Assembly: GCA_002839495.1 (NCBI GenBank)
Contig: PGYD01000003.1
Location: 1 to 58,675, forward strand
Source of the DNA: Planctomycetes bacterium HGW-Planctomycetes-1
GTDB lineage: Bacteria > Planctomycetota > Phycisphaerae > Sedimentisphaerales > UBA12454
Direction of reading: 5' to 3'
DNA: 58,675 nt
Below, piece by piece: positions 1 to 8,361 of the stretch. The notes under the pieces were generated by a model. It was not told the origin of the DNA, searched no databases, and saw only the letters and a program-made list of their open reading frames with translations. The position numbers and the translations under genes were made by a program. The first letter of the stretch is position 1. Every line of letters begins with the position of its first letter.

Positions 1-1
1 G

Positions 2-598
2 GTCTCTGTGAGCTCTGTGGCTAATACGTACCTGTTTACTGGTCGTGAATACGATACTGAGACTGGAAACTATTACTATCGAGCCAGATATTATAAACCG
101 AGTATCGGCAGGTTTTTGCAGACTGACCCAATCGGCTACGCCGATTCGCTCAATCTGTATCAGTATTGCTTGAATAATCCGGTAAATTACATAGATCCGT
201 ATGGATTGTGTAAAAAAGACGGCGGTAGCATCGATTATGGCAATATGACTCCTGCAGAAAAAGCATTAGAGTTTGCAAAAGCAGCCGCCAAAGGAGCTGC
301 CGATGGAGCGGTAATTACAGCTAACGAATACACATTCGGATTGATTAAGCCGTTAAACAAAGCTGCTTCTAAGAAGGTTAATGAATATGGGGCAATAGGT
401 CTGGCTTCGCAGAAAGCCGCACGTGTGTCGCGAAATGCAGCGATGGCAGCAGCAGCGTTGAAAGCAAGTGGATGGAATGTCAAAGGAGGGATACATGGCC
501 CGCACCATGGCCAAGGTACGCATGCCCAACTGAATTGGTGGAAATCTGGCGTTAAAGATAGTGGTGGACGATGTTCCTTTCCCATTCCAATTGATTGA
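2..598 (+). CDS. RHS repeat-associated core domain protein, C-terminal end (5' truncated by window)
   Basis: The frame is open from the first bases of the window, so the GTG at 8 is not a trustworthy start and the gene almost certainly begins upstream. The first ~65 visible residues are the RHS core: FTGREYDTETGNYYYRARYY, then GRFLQTDPIGY, NLYQYCLNNPVN and the closing DPYGL. In this family the core closes a large beta-shell around a variable C-terminal tip that is often a toxin. The tip here is about 130 residues, starts Ala-rich and helical, and ends in a His/Gly-rich stretch (GGIHGPHHGQGTHAQLNWW). I do not recognise the tip's family; the clustered His residues could be a metal or nuclease site, which is a guess. 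No immunity-like gene follows before the RRM gene at 724. Confidence 0.85.
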   Translation, partial: VSVSSVANTYLFTGREYDTETGNYYYRARYYKPSIGRFLQTDPIGYADSLNLYQYCLNNPVNYIDPYGLCKKDGGSIDYGNMTPAEKALEFAKAAAKGAADGAVITANEYTFGLIKPLNKAASKKVNEYGAIGLASQKAARVSRNAAMAAAALKASGWNVKGGIHGPHHGQGTHAQLNWWKSGVKDSGGRCSFPIPID

Positions 599-646
599 GT
601 TTGGCGGGTTGCGGAGTGAGAAAACAAAAATAGGCAGATTTTGCTG

Positions 647-676
647 TTGCGTTTAATAGCAGGGGGCGAGTATAAT
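647..676 (+). promoter_or_regulatory. Possible sigma70-type promoter for the RRM gene
   Basis: A perfect TATAAT lies at 671-676, preceded by TTGCGT at 647-652 with an 18-base spacer. The -35 box matches the consensus only in its first three bases. It lies about 47 bases upstream of the chosen ATG at 724. Confidence 0.45.
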
Positions 677-723
677 CCCGATATATTTTGTATGAAATTT
701 CTCAAAAGAAAGGAAGTAACAGG

Positions 724-1125
724 ATGAATCTTTATGTAGGTAATTTATTGTTTGACGTGACCGAAGCAGAGTTAAAAGGGCTTTTTTCGCCATACGGCGA
801 GGTTACGGAAGTCCGTCTGATAATGGATAAGTTCAGCGGTAAAACCAAGGGATTCGGTTTTGTAGAAATGCCCTCGAAAGAGGAAGCAGAAAAAGCTATC
901 GCAGAGTTGAACGGCAAAGATTTAAGGGGCCGGGCAATGACAGTCAATGAGGCAAAGCCCAAGACTGATCGCGGCGGCAGAGGCGGCGGCGGTGGTCGCG
1001 GCGGTTACGGCGGCGGCGGCAGAAGCGGCGGCGGACGCGGCGGTTATGGCGGTGGCGGCGGCGGCAGAGATAGCAGAGGCGGCGGCGGTTATGGTGGTGG
1101 TGGCGGCGGCAGAAGAAGCTACTAA
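724..1125 (+). CDS. Glycine-rich RNA-binding protein (single RRM domain)
   Basis: This is a 133-residue protein with one RNA recognition motif at residues ~1-80. RNP2 is visible as LYVGNL and RNP1 as KGFGFVEM. A tail of Gly with Arg, Ser and Tyr (RGG/GGY-like) makes up the last ~50 residues. Bacterial proteins of this design bind single-stranded RNA and are often cold-induced or linked to RNA chaperoning; that role is taken from the family. I chose ATG 724 over an upstream TTG at 688 because the RRM begins immediately after 724 and AGGAAG lies just ahead of it. The Gly-rich tail is GGC-repeat DNA, which creates long spurious Ala-rich frames on both strands. Confidence 0.9.
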   Translation: MNLYVGNLLFDVTEAELKGLFSPYGEVTEVRLIMDKFSGKTKGFGFVEMPSKEEAEKAIAELNGKDLRGRAMTVNEAKPKTDRGGRGGGGGRGGYGGGGRSGGGRGGYGGGGGGRDSRGGGGYGGGGGGRRSY

Positions 1126-1216
1126 GAGCCAGTGTCGCTGAAAAAGTAAATACTCGACAAGCAGAGCAGCAGTGCTGCAGATGTGATTAGTCGTTCTGCG
1201 TAGAAAGGAAACTGAT

Positions 1217-1324
1217 ATGGGTGACAAGGGAAAAAAAGATAAAGGCGGAAGAGAACAAAGGAAAAAGGCCTTGCTTAGTCCGGAAGAAAAGCGAAGGCTA
1301 AAAAGAGAAAAGAGAAATGGTTAA
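1217..1324 (+). CDS. Very small basic Lys/Arg-rich protein
   Basis: This 35-residue frame starts MGDKGKKDKGGREQRKK and ends in a second basic run (KRRLKREKRNG). AAAGGA lies 8-13 bases before the ATG, and the stop is directly followed by a strong terminator, so it looks like a real last gene of the RRM transcript. Very short, highly charged proteins of this MGDK... type recur next to RNA-binding protein genes in bacteria, from memory and not checked here. Function is unknown; the charge suggests contact with RNA or the ribosome. Confidence 0.6.
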   Translation: MGDKGKKDKGGREQRKKALLSPEEKRRLKREKRNG

Positions 1325-1329
1325 TTACT

Positions 1330-1363
1330 GACCCCGCCAAAGTTTTGGCGGGGTCAATTTTTT
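1330..1363 (+). terminator. Strong rho-independent terminator
   Basis: A 12-base perfect inverted repeat (GACCCCGCCAAA at 1330-1341, TTTGGCGGGGTC at 1344-1355) is followed by AATTTTTT. It ends the RRM and small-protein transcript just before uvrB. Confidence 0.93.
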
Positions 1364-1414
1364 GATGGGCAAATAATCCGTGAAGTTTGCCGTATTCCCG
1401 ATTAAAATAGGAGT

Positions 1415-3400
1415 ATGGCGAAGTTTCAATTAATCAGCAATTTTAAGCCGAAAGGCGACCAGCCCCAGGCGATAAAGGCCCTTGCCGATAACCTCAAATC
1501 AGGCAGGCAGTATCAAACCCTCTACGGTGTAACGGGCAGCGGAAAAACATTCACGATGGCCAACGTCATCGCCAAGTATCAGAGGCCTGCTCTCGTAATC
1601 AGCCATAATAAAACGCTGGCGGCACAGCTTTACGAGGAATTTAAAGGGCTTTTTCCCAATAACGCGGTCGAATACTTCGTCAGCTATTACGATTATTACC
1701 AGCCTGAGGCGTATATACCGCAGCGGGATATTTATATCGAAAAAGACGCATCGCGAAACGACGAGTTGGACAGGCTTCGGCTTGCGGCGACGGCGAGTCT
1801 GACGAGCAGGGACGATGTGATAATCGTCGCATCGGTATCGTGTATTTTCGGATTGGGTTCGCCGCAGGATTATAAGGCCAGCGTAATCACGGTGAAAATC
1901 GGTGAGGCTGTCGAGCGGAACGAACTGCTTGGCAGGCTGTCAGATTTGCAGTACGCAAGAAACGATATTGATTTTAAACGCGGGACGTTCCGGGTTCGCG
2001 GCGATGTTGTGGAATTGTGGCCCAGCTATGAATCGTTCGCGGTGAGACTGGAATTTTTCGGCGACGAAATCGAAAAAATCAATTATATCAATCCGACAAG
2101 CGGAGAAATACTTGCCAAAGAAGAGCAATTATTCGTATATCCTGCCGGACATTATGTAATGCCTGCCGATAGGATTGAGGCCGCGACGGAGAGTATAAAG
2201 GCTGAACTCGAACAGCAGCTTATGAAACTTCGGCAGGATGGCAAGCTGCTGGAGGCGCAAAGATTGCAGGCAAGAACTCTTTACGATATCGAGATGCTGA
2301 AAGAAGTCGGGTTTTGCAGCGGGATTGAGAATTATTCGAGGCATTTGAGCGGTCTGCCTGCGGGGGCAAGGCCTTATACGCTGATAGATTATTTCGGAGA
2401 CGATTTTCTTTTGTTTATCGACGAGTCGCACGCGACAGTGCCGCAGATTCGGGCGATGCACGCCGGCGATAAGAGCAGGAAAGAGGTTCTGGTTGAGCAC
2501 GGATTCAGACTGCCCAGCGCGATGGATAATCGGCCTTTGCGGTTCGAGGAATTTCAGGAGAACTGGAAGCACGTTGTATTTGTTTCCGCGACGCCTGCGG
2601 AGTTCGAATTAAACCTGAGTAAAGGCGCGGTTGTCGAGCAGGTTGTAAGGCCGACGGGGCTGCTCGACCCGGAAATTTTTGTTCATCCTGCGGCCAATCA
2701 GGTGCCGCATTTGCTTGACCAGATTGAAAAACACGTGCAGGCAAAACAGCGGGTACTGGTTACGACGCTGACGAAAAGGCTTGCGGAGGATTTGTCGGCG
2801 TACATAGCGAAAAAGGGATATAAGTGCAGGTATCTGCATAGTGAAATAAAGACGCTGGAGAGGGTTCAGATTTTGCGGGATTTGCGGAGCGGGGCGTTCG
2901 ATGTTTTAGTCGGGATTAACCTGTTGCGTGAAGGCCTGGATTTGCCGGAGGTTTCGCTGGTGGCGATTCTTGACGCGGACAAGGAAGGATTTTTGCGAAG
3001 CCAGACGTCTCTTGTCCAGACTATCGGCAGGACGGCGAGAAATGTCGATGCGAAGGTGTTTTTGTACGCGGACAGGGTAACAGAGTCGATGCAAAAAGCA
3101 ATTGACGAAACGAATCGGCGGCGTAAAATACAGACACAATATAATAAGGAAAACGGGATTACGCCTGAGACGATAAAGAAGCAGATTTACAGCGGCTTGC
3201 AGGACAAATTGAAGGCAAGACAGGCGGCGCAGCAGGCGGTGAACCTTGGCGACGATGAATATGATGCCGCCGAGATTGCGGTGCAGATTGAAAAGGAAAT
3301 GCTCGAAGCGGCAGAAAAACTTGATTTTGAAAAGGCGGCGTTTTTGCGGGACCAGTTGAAGGAACTGAAAGAGCTGCCGCAGATAGGAAAAAAGAAGTAA
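1415..3400 (+). CDS. uvrB: UvrABC excinuclease subunit B
   Basis: UvrB (661 residues, normal length) is the damage-verifying helicase-like subunit of nucleotide excision repair; it receives damage from UvrA and recruits the nuclease UvrC. Visible features are the Walker A motif GVTGSGKT near residue 40, the beta-hairpin region YYDYYQPEAYIP near 95, the helicase motif II DESH at 336-339, motif VI QTIGRTARN near 535, and a C-terminal UVR motif (EKLDFEKAAFLRDQLKEL) that binds UvrC. It stands apart from the preceding terminator by 51 bases and is followed closely by nadC. No other uvr gene is in the window. Confidence 0.98.
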   Translation: MAKFQLISNFKPKGDQPQAIKALADNLKSGRQYQTLYGVTGSGKTFTMANVIAKYQRPALVISHNKTLAAQLYEEFKGLFPNNAVEYFVSYYDYYQPEAYIPQRDIYIEKDASRNDELDRLRLAATASLTSRDDVIIVASVSCIFGLGSPQDYKASVITVKIGEAVERNELLGRLSDLQYARNDIDFKRGTFRVRGDVVELWPSYESFAVRLEFFGDEIEKINYINPTSGEILAKEEQLFVYPAGHYVMPADRIEAATESIKAELEQQLMKLRQDGKLLEAQRLQARTLYDIEMLKEVGFCSGIENYSRHLSGLPAGARPYTLIDYFGDDFLLFIDESHATVPQIRAMHAGDKSRKEVLVEHGFRLPSAMDNRPLRFEEFQENWKHVVFVSATPAEFELNLSKGAVVEQVVRPTGLLDPEIFVHPAANQVPHLLDQIEKHVQAKQRVLVTTLTKRLAEDLSAYIAKKGYKCRYLHSEIKTLERVQILRDLRSGAFDVLVGINLLREGLDLPEVSLVAILDADKEGFLRSQTSLVQTIGRTARNVDAKVFLYADRVTESMQKAIDETNRRRKIQTQYNKENGITPETIKKQIYSGLQDKLKARQAAQQAVNLGDDEYDAAEIAVQIEKEMLEAAEKLDFEKAAFLRDQLKELKELPQIGKKK

Positions 3401-3424
3401 GGAAATAGAGAAATAAGGATTAAG

Positions 3425-4303
3425 ATGAAAACTTTGGATTTTAAAAGAATCGATAAATTAATTGATATGGCAATCGAGGAAGATTACGGCGGGCGAGACC
3501 CTTCGAGCGAACTGATGATACCTGCGAAGGCGACCGGCAAGGCTTATATCATAAGCCGAGAGGAAATTGTCGTCAGCGGTATGAATATCGCCAAAGAGGT
3601 ACTGAGGCGATACGACCCGAAGCTGAAGCTGCGGATACTCAAGCGCGACGGACAAAGGGCGAATGTTGCCGACAGGCTCGGCGTAATCGAAGGGCCTATA
3701 CGAACAATGCTGAGCGCAGAAAGAGTGGTATTGAATTTTCTTCAGAGGATGTGCGGAATAGCGACGATGACTTATAAATACGTTCACGCGACTCGCGGAA
3801 CAAGGGCGAAGATATACGATACACGAAAGACGATACCGGGCTGGCGGGAACTTGAAAAATACGCCGTGCGGTGCGGCAAGGGACACAATCACCGGTTTAG
3901 TTTGAAAGAAGCGGTGATGTTCAAGGATAATCACGTTGCCCAGCTCGGAAAGAATTTCGAGCCCAGACTTAGAAAACTCGTCGAAAAAGCAAGGGCAATC
4001 GAAGGTGTGAAATTCGTATGTGTTGAAGTTGACCACGTTGACGACCAGTTGAATCACGTTTTAAAAGTGCCGGGCGTTGATGTCGTGCTTTTGGATAATA
4101 TGGGTCAGTGGCAATATACGCACGCCGTCGAGATGCGGAACAAGATGTGCAAAGGCAAACACAAGCCGCAACTCGAGGCGAGCGGCGGAATTACGCTTAA
4201 TAACGTCAGACAAATTGCGCTTTGCGGCGTTGACAGGATTTCAATCGGAGCGATAACGCACAGCGCGGTGTCGGTCGATATCGGCATGGATAGAGAATTT
4301 TAA
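3425..4303 (+). CDS. nadC: Nicotinate-nucleotide pyrophosphorylase (carboxylating)
   Basis: NadC (292 residues) converts quinolinate and PRPP to nicotinate mononucleotide, CO2 and pyrophosphate in de novo NAD synthesis. The sequence shows the family signature TRKTIPGWRELEKYAVRCGK near residue 138, the phosphate-binding region KDNHV near 182, and the C-terminal ASGGITLNNV and DRISIGAITHS loops of the barrel. It begins 24 bases after uvrB and ends 4 bases before birA, so uvrB-nadC-birA-lpd probably form one transcript. nadA and nadB are not in the window. Confidence 0.97.
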   Translation: MKTLDFKRIDKLIDMAIEEDYGGRDPSSELMIPAKATGKAYIISREEIVVSGMNIAKEVLRRYDPKLKLRILKRDGQRANVADRLGVIEGPIRTMLSAERVVLNFLQRMCGIATMTYKYVHATRGTRAKIYDTRKTIPGWRELEKYAVRCGKGHNHRFSLKEAVMFKDNHVAQLGKNFEPRLRKLVEKARAIEGVKFVCVEVDHVDDQLNHVLKVPGVDVVLLDNMGQWQYTHAVEMRNKMCKGKHKPQLEASGGITLNNVRQIALCGVDRISIGAITHSAVSVDIGMDREF

Positions 4304-4307
4304 AAAG

Positions 4308-5102
4308 ATGTCCGAATATAACGCTTTAGACGCAGAATTTATAAGAGCAAATCTGGATACGAGCCGAATCGGCAGAGAAATACTCGTATATAAAAGCACA
4401 TCGAGCACGAATGATATCGCGGCTGAATACGCAAAAGCGGGCGATAAAAATGATGGGCTTGCGGTTTTTGCCGAACACCAGACGGCAGGCAGAGGCAGAC
4501 GGGGCAATCAATGGCTGAGCGGCAAAGGCAAGAGCGTCCTCTGCTCGGTCGTGTTCTTCGAACCGAAAATCGAAGCGGATATGATAACAATCACGGCCGC
4601 TGTCGCCGTTGTTGAGACGATTGATAAAAACGCTAAAATCAAATGGCCGAACGATATTCTGCTCGGCGGCAAAAAGACCGCGGGTATTCTGGTCGAGGCG
4701 TTTACCAAAAATAAGAAAAAATATTTTATAATCGGTATCGGGATAAACTGCCATCAGTCAAAGAAAGACTTTGACGGCGAACTGGCTTCGATAGCGACGA
4801 GTATTGATATCGAAAGCGGGACGGTTTGCGACAGGAACAGAATCGCAAAAAGGCTGCTCGTGAATCTGGAGCATTTTCTGGATATCGCGGTCAAAGACCC
4901 TGACGAGATTGTGGAAAGATGGCGGGCGGCGAGTATGCTGTTCGGAAAACGAATTACCGTCGAGCATAACGGGGCGCAATTTACGGGCAACTGTATCGGC
5001 GTAGAGCCTGCCGAGGGCTTGATAATCCAGCTCGAACGCGGCGGAGTGAGAATGTTTCACGCGGTTTCGACGACAATCGTTAAAAACGGAACGGAGATGT
5101 GA
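4308..5102 (+). CDS. birA: Biotin-[acetyl-CoA-carboxylase] ligase (single-function, no DNA-binding domain)
   Basis: This 264-residue enzyme makes biotinyl-AMP and attaches biotin to carrier lysines. The biotin/ATP site is visible as GRGRRGNQW near residue 64, KWPNDILLGGKKTAGIL near 110, and IGIGINCH near 145. A small C-terminal beta domain follows. The protein begins directly at the catalytic domain, without the N-terminal winged helix of the E. coli repressor BirA, so it should not repress biotin genes. This matters for bioB at 31536, which has a different candidate control element. The gap to the next gene is one base. Confidence 0.93.
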   Translation: MSEYNALDAEFIRANLDTSRIGREILVYKSTSSTNDIAAEYAKAGDKNDGLAVFAEHQTAGRGRRGNQWLSGKGKSVLCSVVFFEPKIEADMITITAAVAVVETIDKNAKIKWPNDILLGGKKTAGILVEAFTKNKKKYFIIGIGINCHQSKKDFDGELASIATSIDIESGTVCDRNRIAKRLLVNLEHFLDIAVKDPDEIVERWRAASMLFGKRITVEHNGAQFTGNCIGVEPAEGLIIQLERGGVRMFHAVSTTIVKNGTEM

Positions 5103-5103
5103 G

Positions 5104-6486
5104 ATGGCCGAAAAATTCGATGTTGCAGTAATAGGGTCGGGGCCGGGCGGATACGCAGTGGCAATCAGATGTGCACAAAAAGGAGGCAAAATTGCGATTA
5201 TCGAAAAAGGAGATATCGGCGGAGTGTGTCTTAACTGCGGGTGCATACCGTCGAAAACCTTGCTGGCGTCGGCGCATATTTTTAACCTTGCAAAAAACGC
5301 AGGGGCAATGGGAATCGATATTGAGAATCCGAGAGTGAACTGGCCGAAAGTGCAGAGCAGAAAAGAAGCGGTCGTGGCGGGGTTCAGGAAAGGGCTGGCA
5401 GGTCTGCTGGCGGGTAATAAAATAAAAATCTTTCAGGGTGCGGGAATCGTTACGGCTAAAAATAAAATCGCTGTGCAGGGTGATACAACTGCTGAAATTG
5501 AAGCGGCAAAAATAATAATTGCAACGGGGTCGGCACCGATTGAAATTCCATTTATGCCGTTTGATGGTGAAAAAATCATAAGCAGTACGGAGGCTTTGTC
5601 ATTAAACGAGATACCAAAATCTATGGTTGTAATCGGCGGGGGAGTTATAGGTTGCGAAATGGCGTGTATTTACGCAAGTATCGGGACGAAAGTTACGATT
5701 GTCGAGGCTTTGGATAGGATTTTGCCTTTCGAGGACGAATGGGTCGGGCAATTGCTGGCGAGGGAATTTAAAAAAGCAGGGATAGATGTAATTGTGGGCA
5801 AAAAGGTAACGGGCTGTGAAAAAACAGGTTCGCAGATAAAGCTAACTCTCGAAGACGGAACGGCAATCGAGGTGGAAAAGGCGCTCGTATCCGTCGGCAG
5901 GAAGGCGTCTTGCGACAGTCAGACCGTCAAAGCCTTATCGCTTGAGATGAACGCCTCGGCGATAAAGGTTAATGATAAGATGGAAACGAGTGCGGCGGGG
6001 GTTTACGCAATCGGCGATGTAGTCGGGACAACGTACCTTGCGCACGGGGCGTTTTTCGAGGCGGAAATTGCTGCTGCCAATGCGATGGGCGAAGAAGCCC
6101 GCATAGGAGATTATTCGCTTGTGCCGCGGGCGGTTTACACATTTCCCGAAGTCGCATCGGTCGGACAAAACGAAGCCAAATGCAAAGAAGCAGCGATTGA
6201 TTACACAATCGGCAGGGCATTTTTCAGGGCGAATGGCAGGAGCATTGCGCATAATGAAACTGCCGGCGAGATAAGAGTTATAAAAGATAAAAAGACGAAT
6301 CAAATTCTGGGGGTAACGATAATTGGGGCAGGCGCTGCGGAAATGATAGCGGCGGCGAGGGCACTCATCGGCAGCAGAGAAAAAATGGGCGAAATTTCGT
6401 TCGCGCATCCGACTGTTTCCGAGGTGCTCAAAGAAGCGTGGGAAGATGCTTTCGGATTGAGCCTGCATACGCCGCCAAAAGGCTGA
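5104..6486 (+). CDS. lpdA: Dihydrolipoyl dehydrogenase (E3)
   Basis: This 460-residue FAD/NAD-dependent disulfide oxidoreductase reoxidises dihydrolipoamide in 2-oxoacid dehydrogenase or glycine cleavage complexes. It has the FAD-binding GSGPGGY at 11-17, the redox-active disulfide in CLNCGCIPSK (C42 and C47, with an extra Cys at 45), the NAD-binding VIGGGVIGCEMA near 180, and the C-terminal His-Glu region AHPTVSEVLKEA. An FAD site YAIGDV lies near 301. No E1 or E2 genes are in the window, so its partner complex is unknown. AGGAG-type bases at the birA stop serve as ribosome binding site, which implies translational coupling. Confidence 0.95.
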   Translation: MAEKFDVAVIGSGPGGYAVAIRCAQKGGKIAIIEKGDIGGVCLNCGCIPSKTLLASAHIFNLAKNAGAMGIDIENPRVNWPKVQSRKEAVVAGFRKGLAGLLAGNKIKIFQGAGIVTAKNKIAVQGDTTAEIEAAKIIIATGSAPIEIPFMPFDGEKIISSTEALSLNEIPKSMVVIGGGVIGCEMACIYASIGTKVTIVEALDRILPFEDEWVGQLLAREFKKAGIDVIVGKKVTGCEKTGSQIKLTLEDGTAIEVEKALVSVGRKASCDSQTVKALSLEMNASAIKVNDKMETSAAGVYAIGDVVGTTYLAHGAFFEAEIAAANAMGEEARIGDYSLVPRAVYTFPEVASVGQNEAKCKEAAIDYTIGRAFFRANGRSIAHNETAGEIRVIKDKKTNQILGVTIIGAGAAEMIAAARALIGSREKMGEISFAHPTVSEVLKEAWEDAFGLSLHTPPKG

Positions 6487-6527
6487 TTAATCCGTTGCCG
6501 TACAATAGATTAAGTCTTAATTTTTTG

Positions 6528-6556
6528 TTGACGGCAAAAGGTCTGTAAAGTACAGT
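6528..6556 (+). promoter_or_regulatory. Possible sigma70-type promoter upstream of the DUF502 gene
   Basis: TTGACG (6528-6533) is separated by 17 bases from TACAGT (6551-6556). It lies in the 177-base gap after lpdA. Confidence 0.4.
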
Positions 6557-6614
6557 GGGTTATAGATTTGACGCAGTTTTTTGTCCGTTTTTAAGGTGTT
6601 TTAAAGCTAACGGC

Positions 6615-6642
6615 TTGACGTAAGCCGAAGAAAAAATAATAA
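6615..6642 (+). promoter_or_regulatory. Second possible promoter upstream of the DUF502 gene
   Basis: TTGACG (6615-6620) and TAATAA (6637-6642) are 16 bases apart, about 20 bases before the start codon at 6664. Either this or the promoter at 6528 could drive the DUF502-hpf-ptsN-ptsH-ptsI run. Confidence 0.4.
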
Positions 6643-6663
6643 AAGGATTGTAAGTTAGGGGAA

Positions 6664-7485
6664 ATGCAGGCGTTGCATAATTTTAAAACCTACTTTTTAA
6701 GAGGTTTGGCGACACTTCTGCCGACCATTTTGACGGTCTGGATTTTTGTTCAACTTTACCTATTTATCCAAAAAAATGTAAGTGCCCATATTAACCGCGG
6801 TATGGTTAGGGTTCTGGTGTACAGCTCTCCATATTATCCTCATATAAGCGAAGATGATTTACTGGTTTATGTAAAAAATACTTATCCTGCCGCGGCTGAT
6901 AACCAGCAGATATTAGAAGAGAAGCTGAATGACCCTGCGGTAAAACGGGCGGCGCGTATCGGCGAAGCCGAGAGATTCTGGGTTTACGGCGGAGGACAGA
7001 TAACCGGTTTTTTACTGGCCTTTATCGGTGTGGTTTTTGTCGGGGCCTTTCTGGCAAGCTTTATCGGCAAGGCTCTGTGGCGAATGTTTGAAAAAGCCTT
7101 TGTAAAAACGCCTTTCATTCGAACGGTATATCCTCATATCAAACAGGTTACAGATTTTTTCCTTACGAAGGAAAAAATGAGTTTCAGCCGAGTAGTCGCT
7201 ATCGAATATCCGCGTAAAGGCACCTGGTCGGTAGCAATGGTAACGGGAGCAGGTCTTCAAAAGATTAACGAGAAGGAACAAAAAGAGTTTCTGACGGTAT
7301 TTCTTCCGACATCTCCGACGCCATTTACCGGTTATGTTATTATAGTTCCCAAAGAAGAAGTTATAGAGTTGAAGATGTCGGTGGAAGAGGCGTTGAGATT
7401 TACCATAAGCGGCGGCGTTATCAGTCCTACGATTTTTGAGTCTTATTCACAAGAGACGAAACCTGTAAAGCCAAAGAAAGAATAG
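6664..7485 (+). CDS. DUF502 family membrane protein
   Basis: This 273-residue protein matches the DUF502 family. It has an N-terminal transmembrane segment with the typical LRGLATLLPTILTVWIFV run and a second membrane segment near residues 110-138. The conserved soluble C-terminal part contains FLPTSPTPFTGYVIIVP and VEEALRFTISGGV. Residues ~45-95 between the membrane spans are longer than in many members. The biochemical role of the family is not established to my knowledge. It is the first gene of a run leading into hpf and PTS genes, 23 bases before hpf. Confidence 0.85.
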   Translation: MQALHNFKTYFLRGLATLLPTILTVWIFVQLYLFIQKNVSAHINRGMVRVLVYSSPYYPHISEDDLLVYVKNTYPAAADNQQILEEKLNDPAVKRAARIGEAERFWVYGGGQITGFLLAFIGVVFVGAFLASFIGKALWRMFEKAFVKTPFIRTVYPHIKQVTDFFLTKEKMSFSRVVAIEYPRKGTWSVAMVTGAGLQKINEKEQKEFLTVFLPTSPTPFTGYVIIVPKEEVIELKMSVEEALRFTISGGVISPTIFESYSQETKPVKPKKE

Positions 7486-7508
7486 ACATTTGTTAAGGAG
7501 TAATAGAT

Positions 7509-7838
7509 TTGGATATTAGAATAACAGGCAAGCATACGGAGATGACGGAAGATATCAAGGCAAGGATTGAAGAGAAAGTTTCGGGATTTCCGCGATTTTA
7601 CAGCAGCGTGCTCGATGCGGAAGTAATCATCGAGGGCGGCAAGACCGGGGCAGCGAACATCGCGGAAATAATTGTAAGGGCAAAACACAATCGTGTCTTT
7701 ATCGGCAAGCATAGTGACCCCGATGTGTACGTATGCATAGACCAAGCGGCAGAGAAAGTTGAACGCCAGCTTACCAAACAAAAGCAAAAAGAACGCGACA
7801 ATAAACATTCAGGCGGTGAAGTGAAAACACAGGAGTAA
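7509..7838 (+). CDS. hpf: Ribosome hibernation-promoting factor, short form (HPF/RaiA family)
   Basis: This 109-residue protein has the YfiA/HPF fold pattern: MDIRITGKHTEMTEDIKARI at the N-terminus, then basic and acidic strands ending in a charged tail. Family members bind the 30S decoding region and idle ribosomes in stationary phase or stress. It lacks the C-terminal dimerisation domain of long HPF. The start is TTG at 7509, supported by AAGGAG at 7495-7500 with 8-base spacing. The gene is followed 2 bases later by a ptsN-like gene, an arrangement like the rpoN-hpf-ptsN region of proteobacteria but without rpoN. Confidence 0.9.
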   Translation: MDIRITGKHTEMTEDIKARIEEKVSGFPRFYSSVLDAEVIIEGGKTGAANIAEIIVRAKHNRVFIGKHSDPDVYVCIDQAAEKVERQLTKQKQKERDNKHSGGEVKTQE

Positions 7839-7840
7839 AT

Positions 7841-8311
7841 ATGAAGATAGCTGATGTTATTTGCGCCAAGGCTATAGTACCACGGCTCAAAGCGGCAAAA
7901 CGGGACGAAGCGATAAAAGAACTTGTCGATATTCTCGACAAGGCGGGCAAAATCGGCAAGGACAACGCGGCTGATATTTCAAAGTCTGTTATCAAAAGAG
8001 AAAACGAGGCCAGTACCGGTATAGGCAAAGGAGTAGCAGTTCCGCATATCAAGCACAAGGCCGTGAAAAAAGTTGTTGCGGCAATTGGAGTAAGCGCTAC
8101 AGGCATCGATTTTTCGGCTTTGGATAAACAGCCGGTTTATACGGTAATTTTGCTGATTAGTCCGCTCGAAGGCGACCAGCACCTTCAGGCGATGGAAGCG
8201 ATATTCGGACAGCTTCAAAACGACAATTTCAGGAAGTTTCTCAAGCAGTCCGAGACAGTAGAACAGATAAAAGAGCTATTGGCCGAAGCAGGTCAGAATC
8301 CATCGTGGTAG
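7841..8311 (+). CDS. ptsN: PTS IIA (nitrogen-type) phosphocarrier, PtsN-like
   Basis: This 156-residue EIIA domain of the fructose/nitrogen class carries the phospho-accepting His in VAVPHIKH (H69). The conserved region LISPLEGDQHLQAMEAIF lies near residue 106. No sugar permease domain is fused, and none is nearby. With HPr and enzyme I immediately downstream this looks like a regulatory phosphorelay (PEP to EI to HPr to EIIA) that senses metabolic state and does not carry sugar. Its target is not visible in this window. Confidence 0.9.
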   Translation: MKIADVICAKAIVPRLKAAKRDEAIKELVDILDKAGKIGKDNAADISKSVIKRENEASTGIGKGVAVPHIKHKAVKKVVAAIGVSATGIDFSALDKQPVYTVILLISPLEGDQHLQAMEAIFGQLQNDNFRKFLKQSETVEQIKELLAEAGQNPSW

Positions 8312-8361
8312 CCTGACCGGAATATTTTTACAGGATTCCTGCTGAATGCACGGGAGAGTAA

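Noticed and set aside
235-705. Minus-strand frame of 156 residues opposite the RHS tip, considered as an immunity gene
   Set aside because: It lies antisense to clearly coding RHS sequence, has no ribosome binding site and reads like reverse-strand noise.
922-1227. Ala-rich frames over the RRM gene's tail on both strands
   Set aside because: They are shadows of the GGC-repeat DNA encoding the glycine-rich tail; they have no ribosome binding sites and extreme composition.
6511-6526. ATTAAGTCTTAAT followed by T-run after lpdA as a terminator
   Set aside because: The stem is all A-T apart from one pair with a one-base loop, too weak to support as a terminator.
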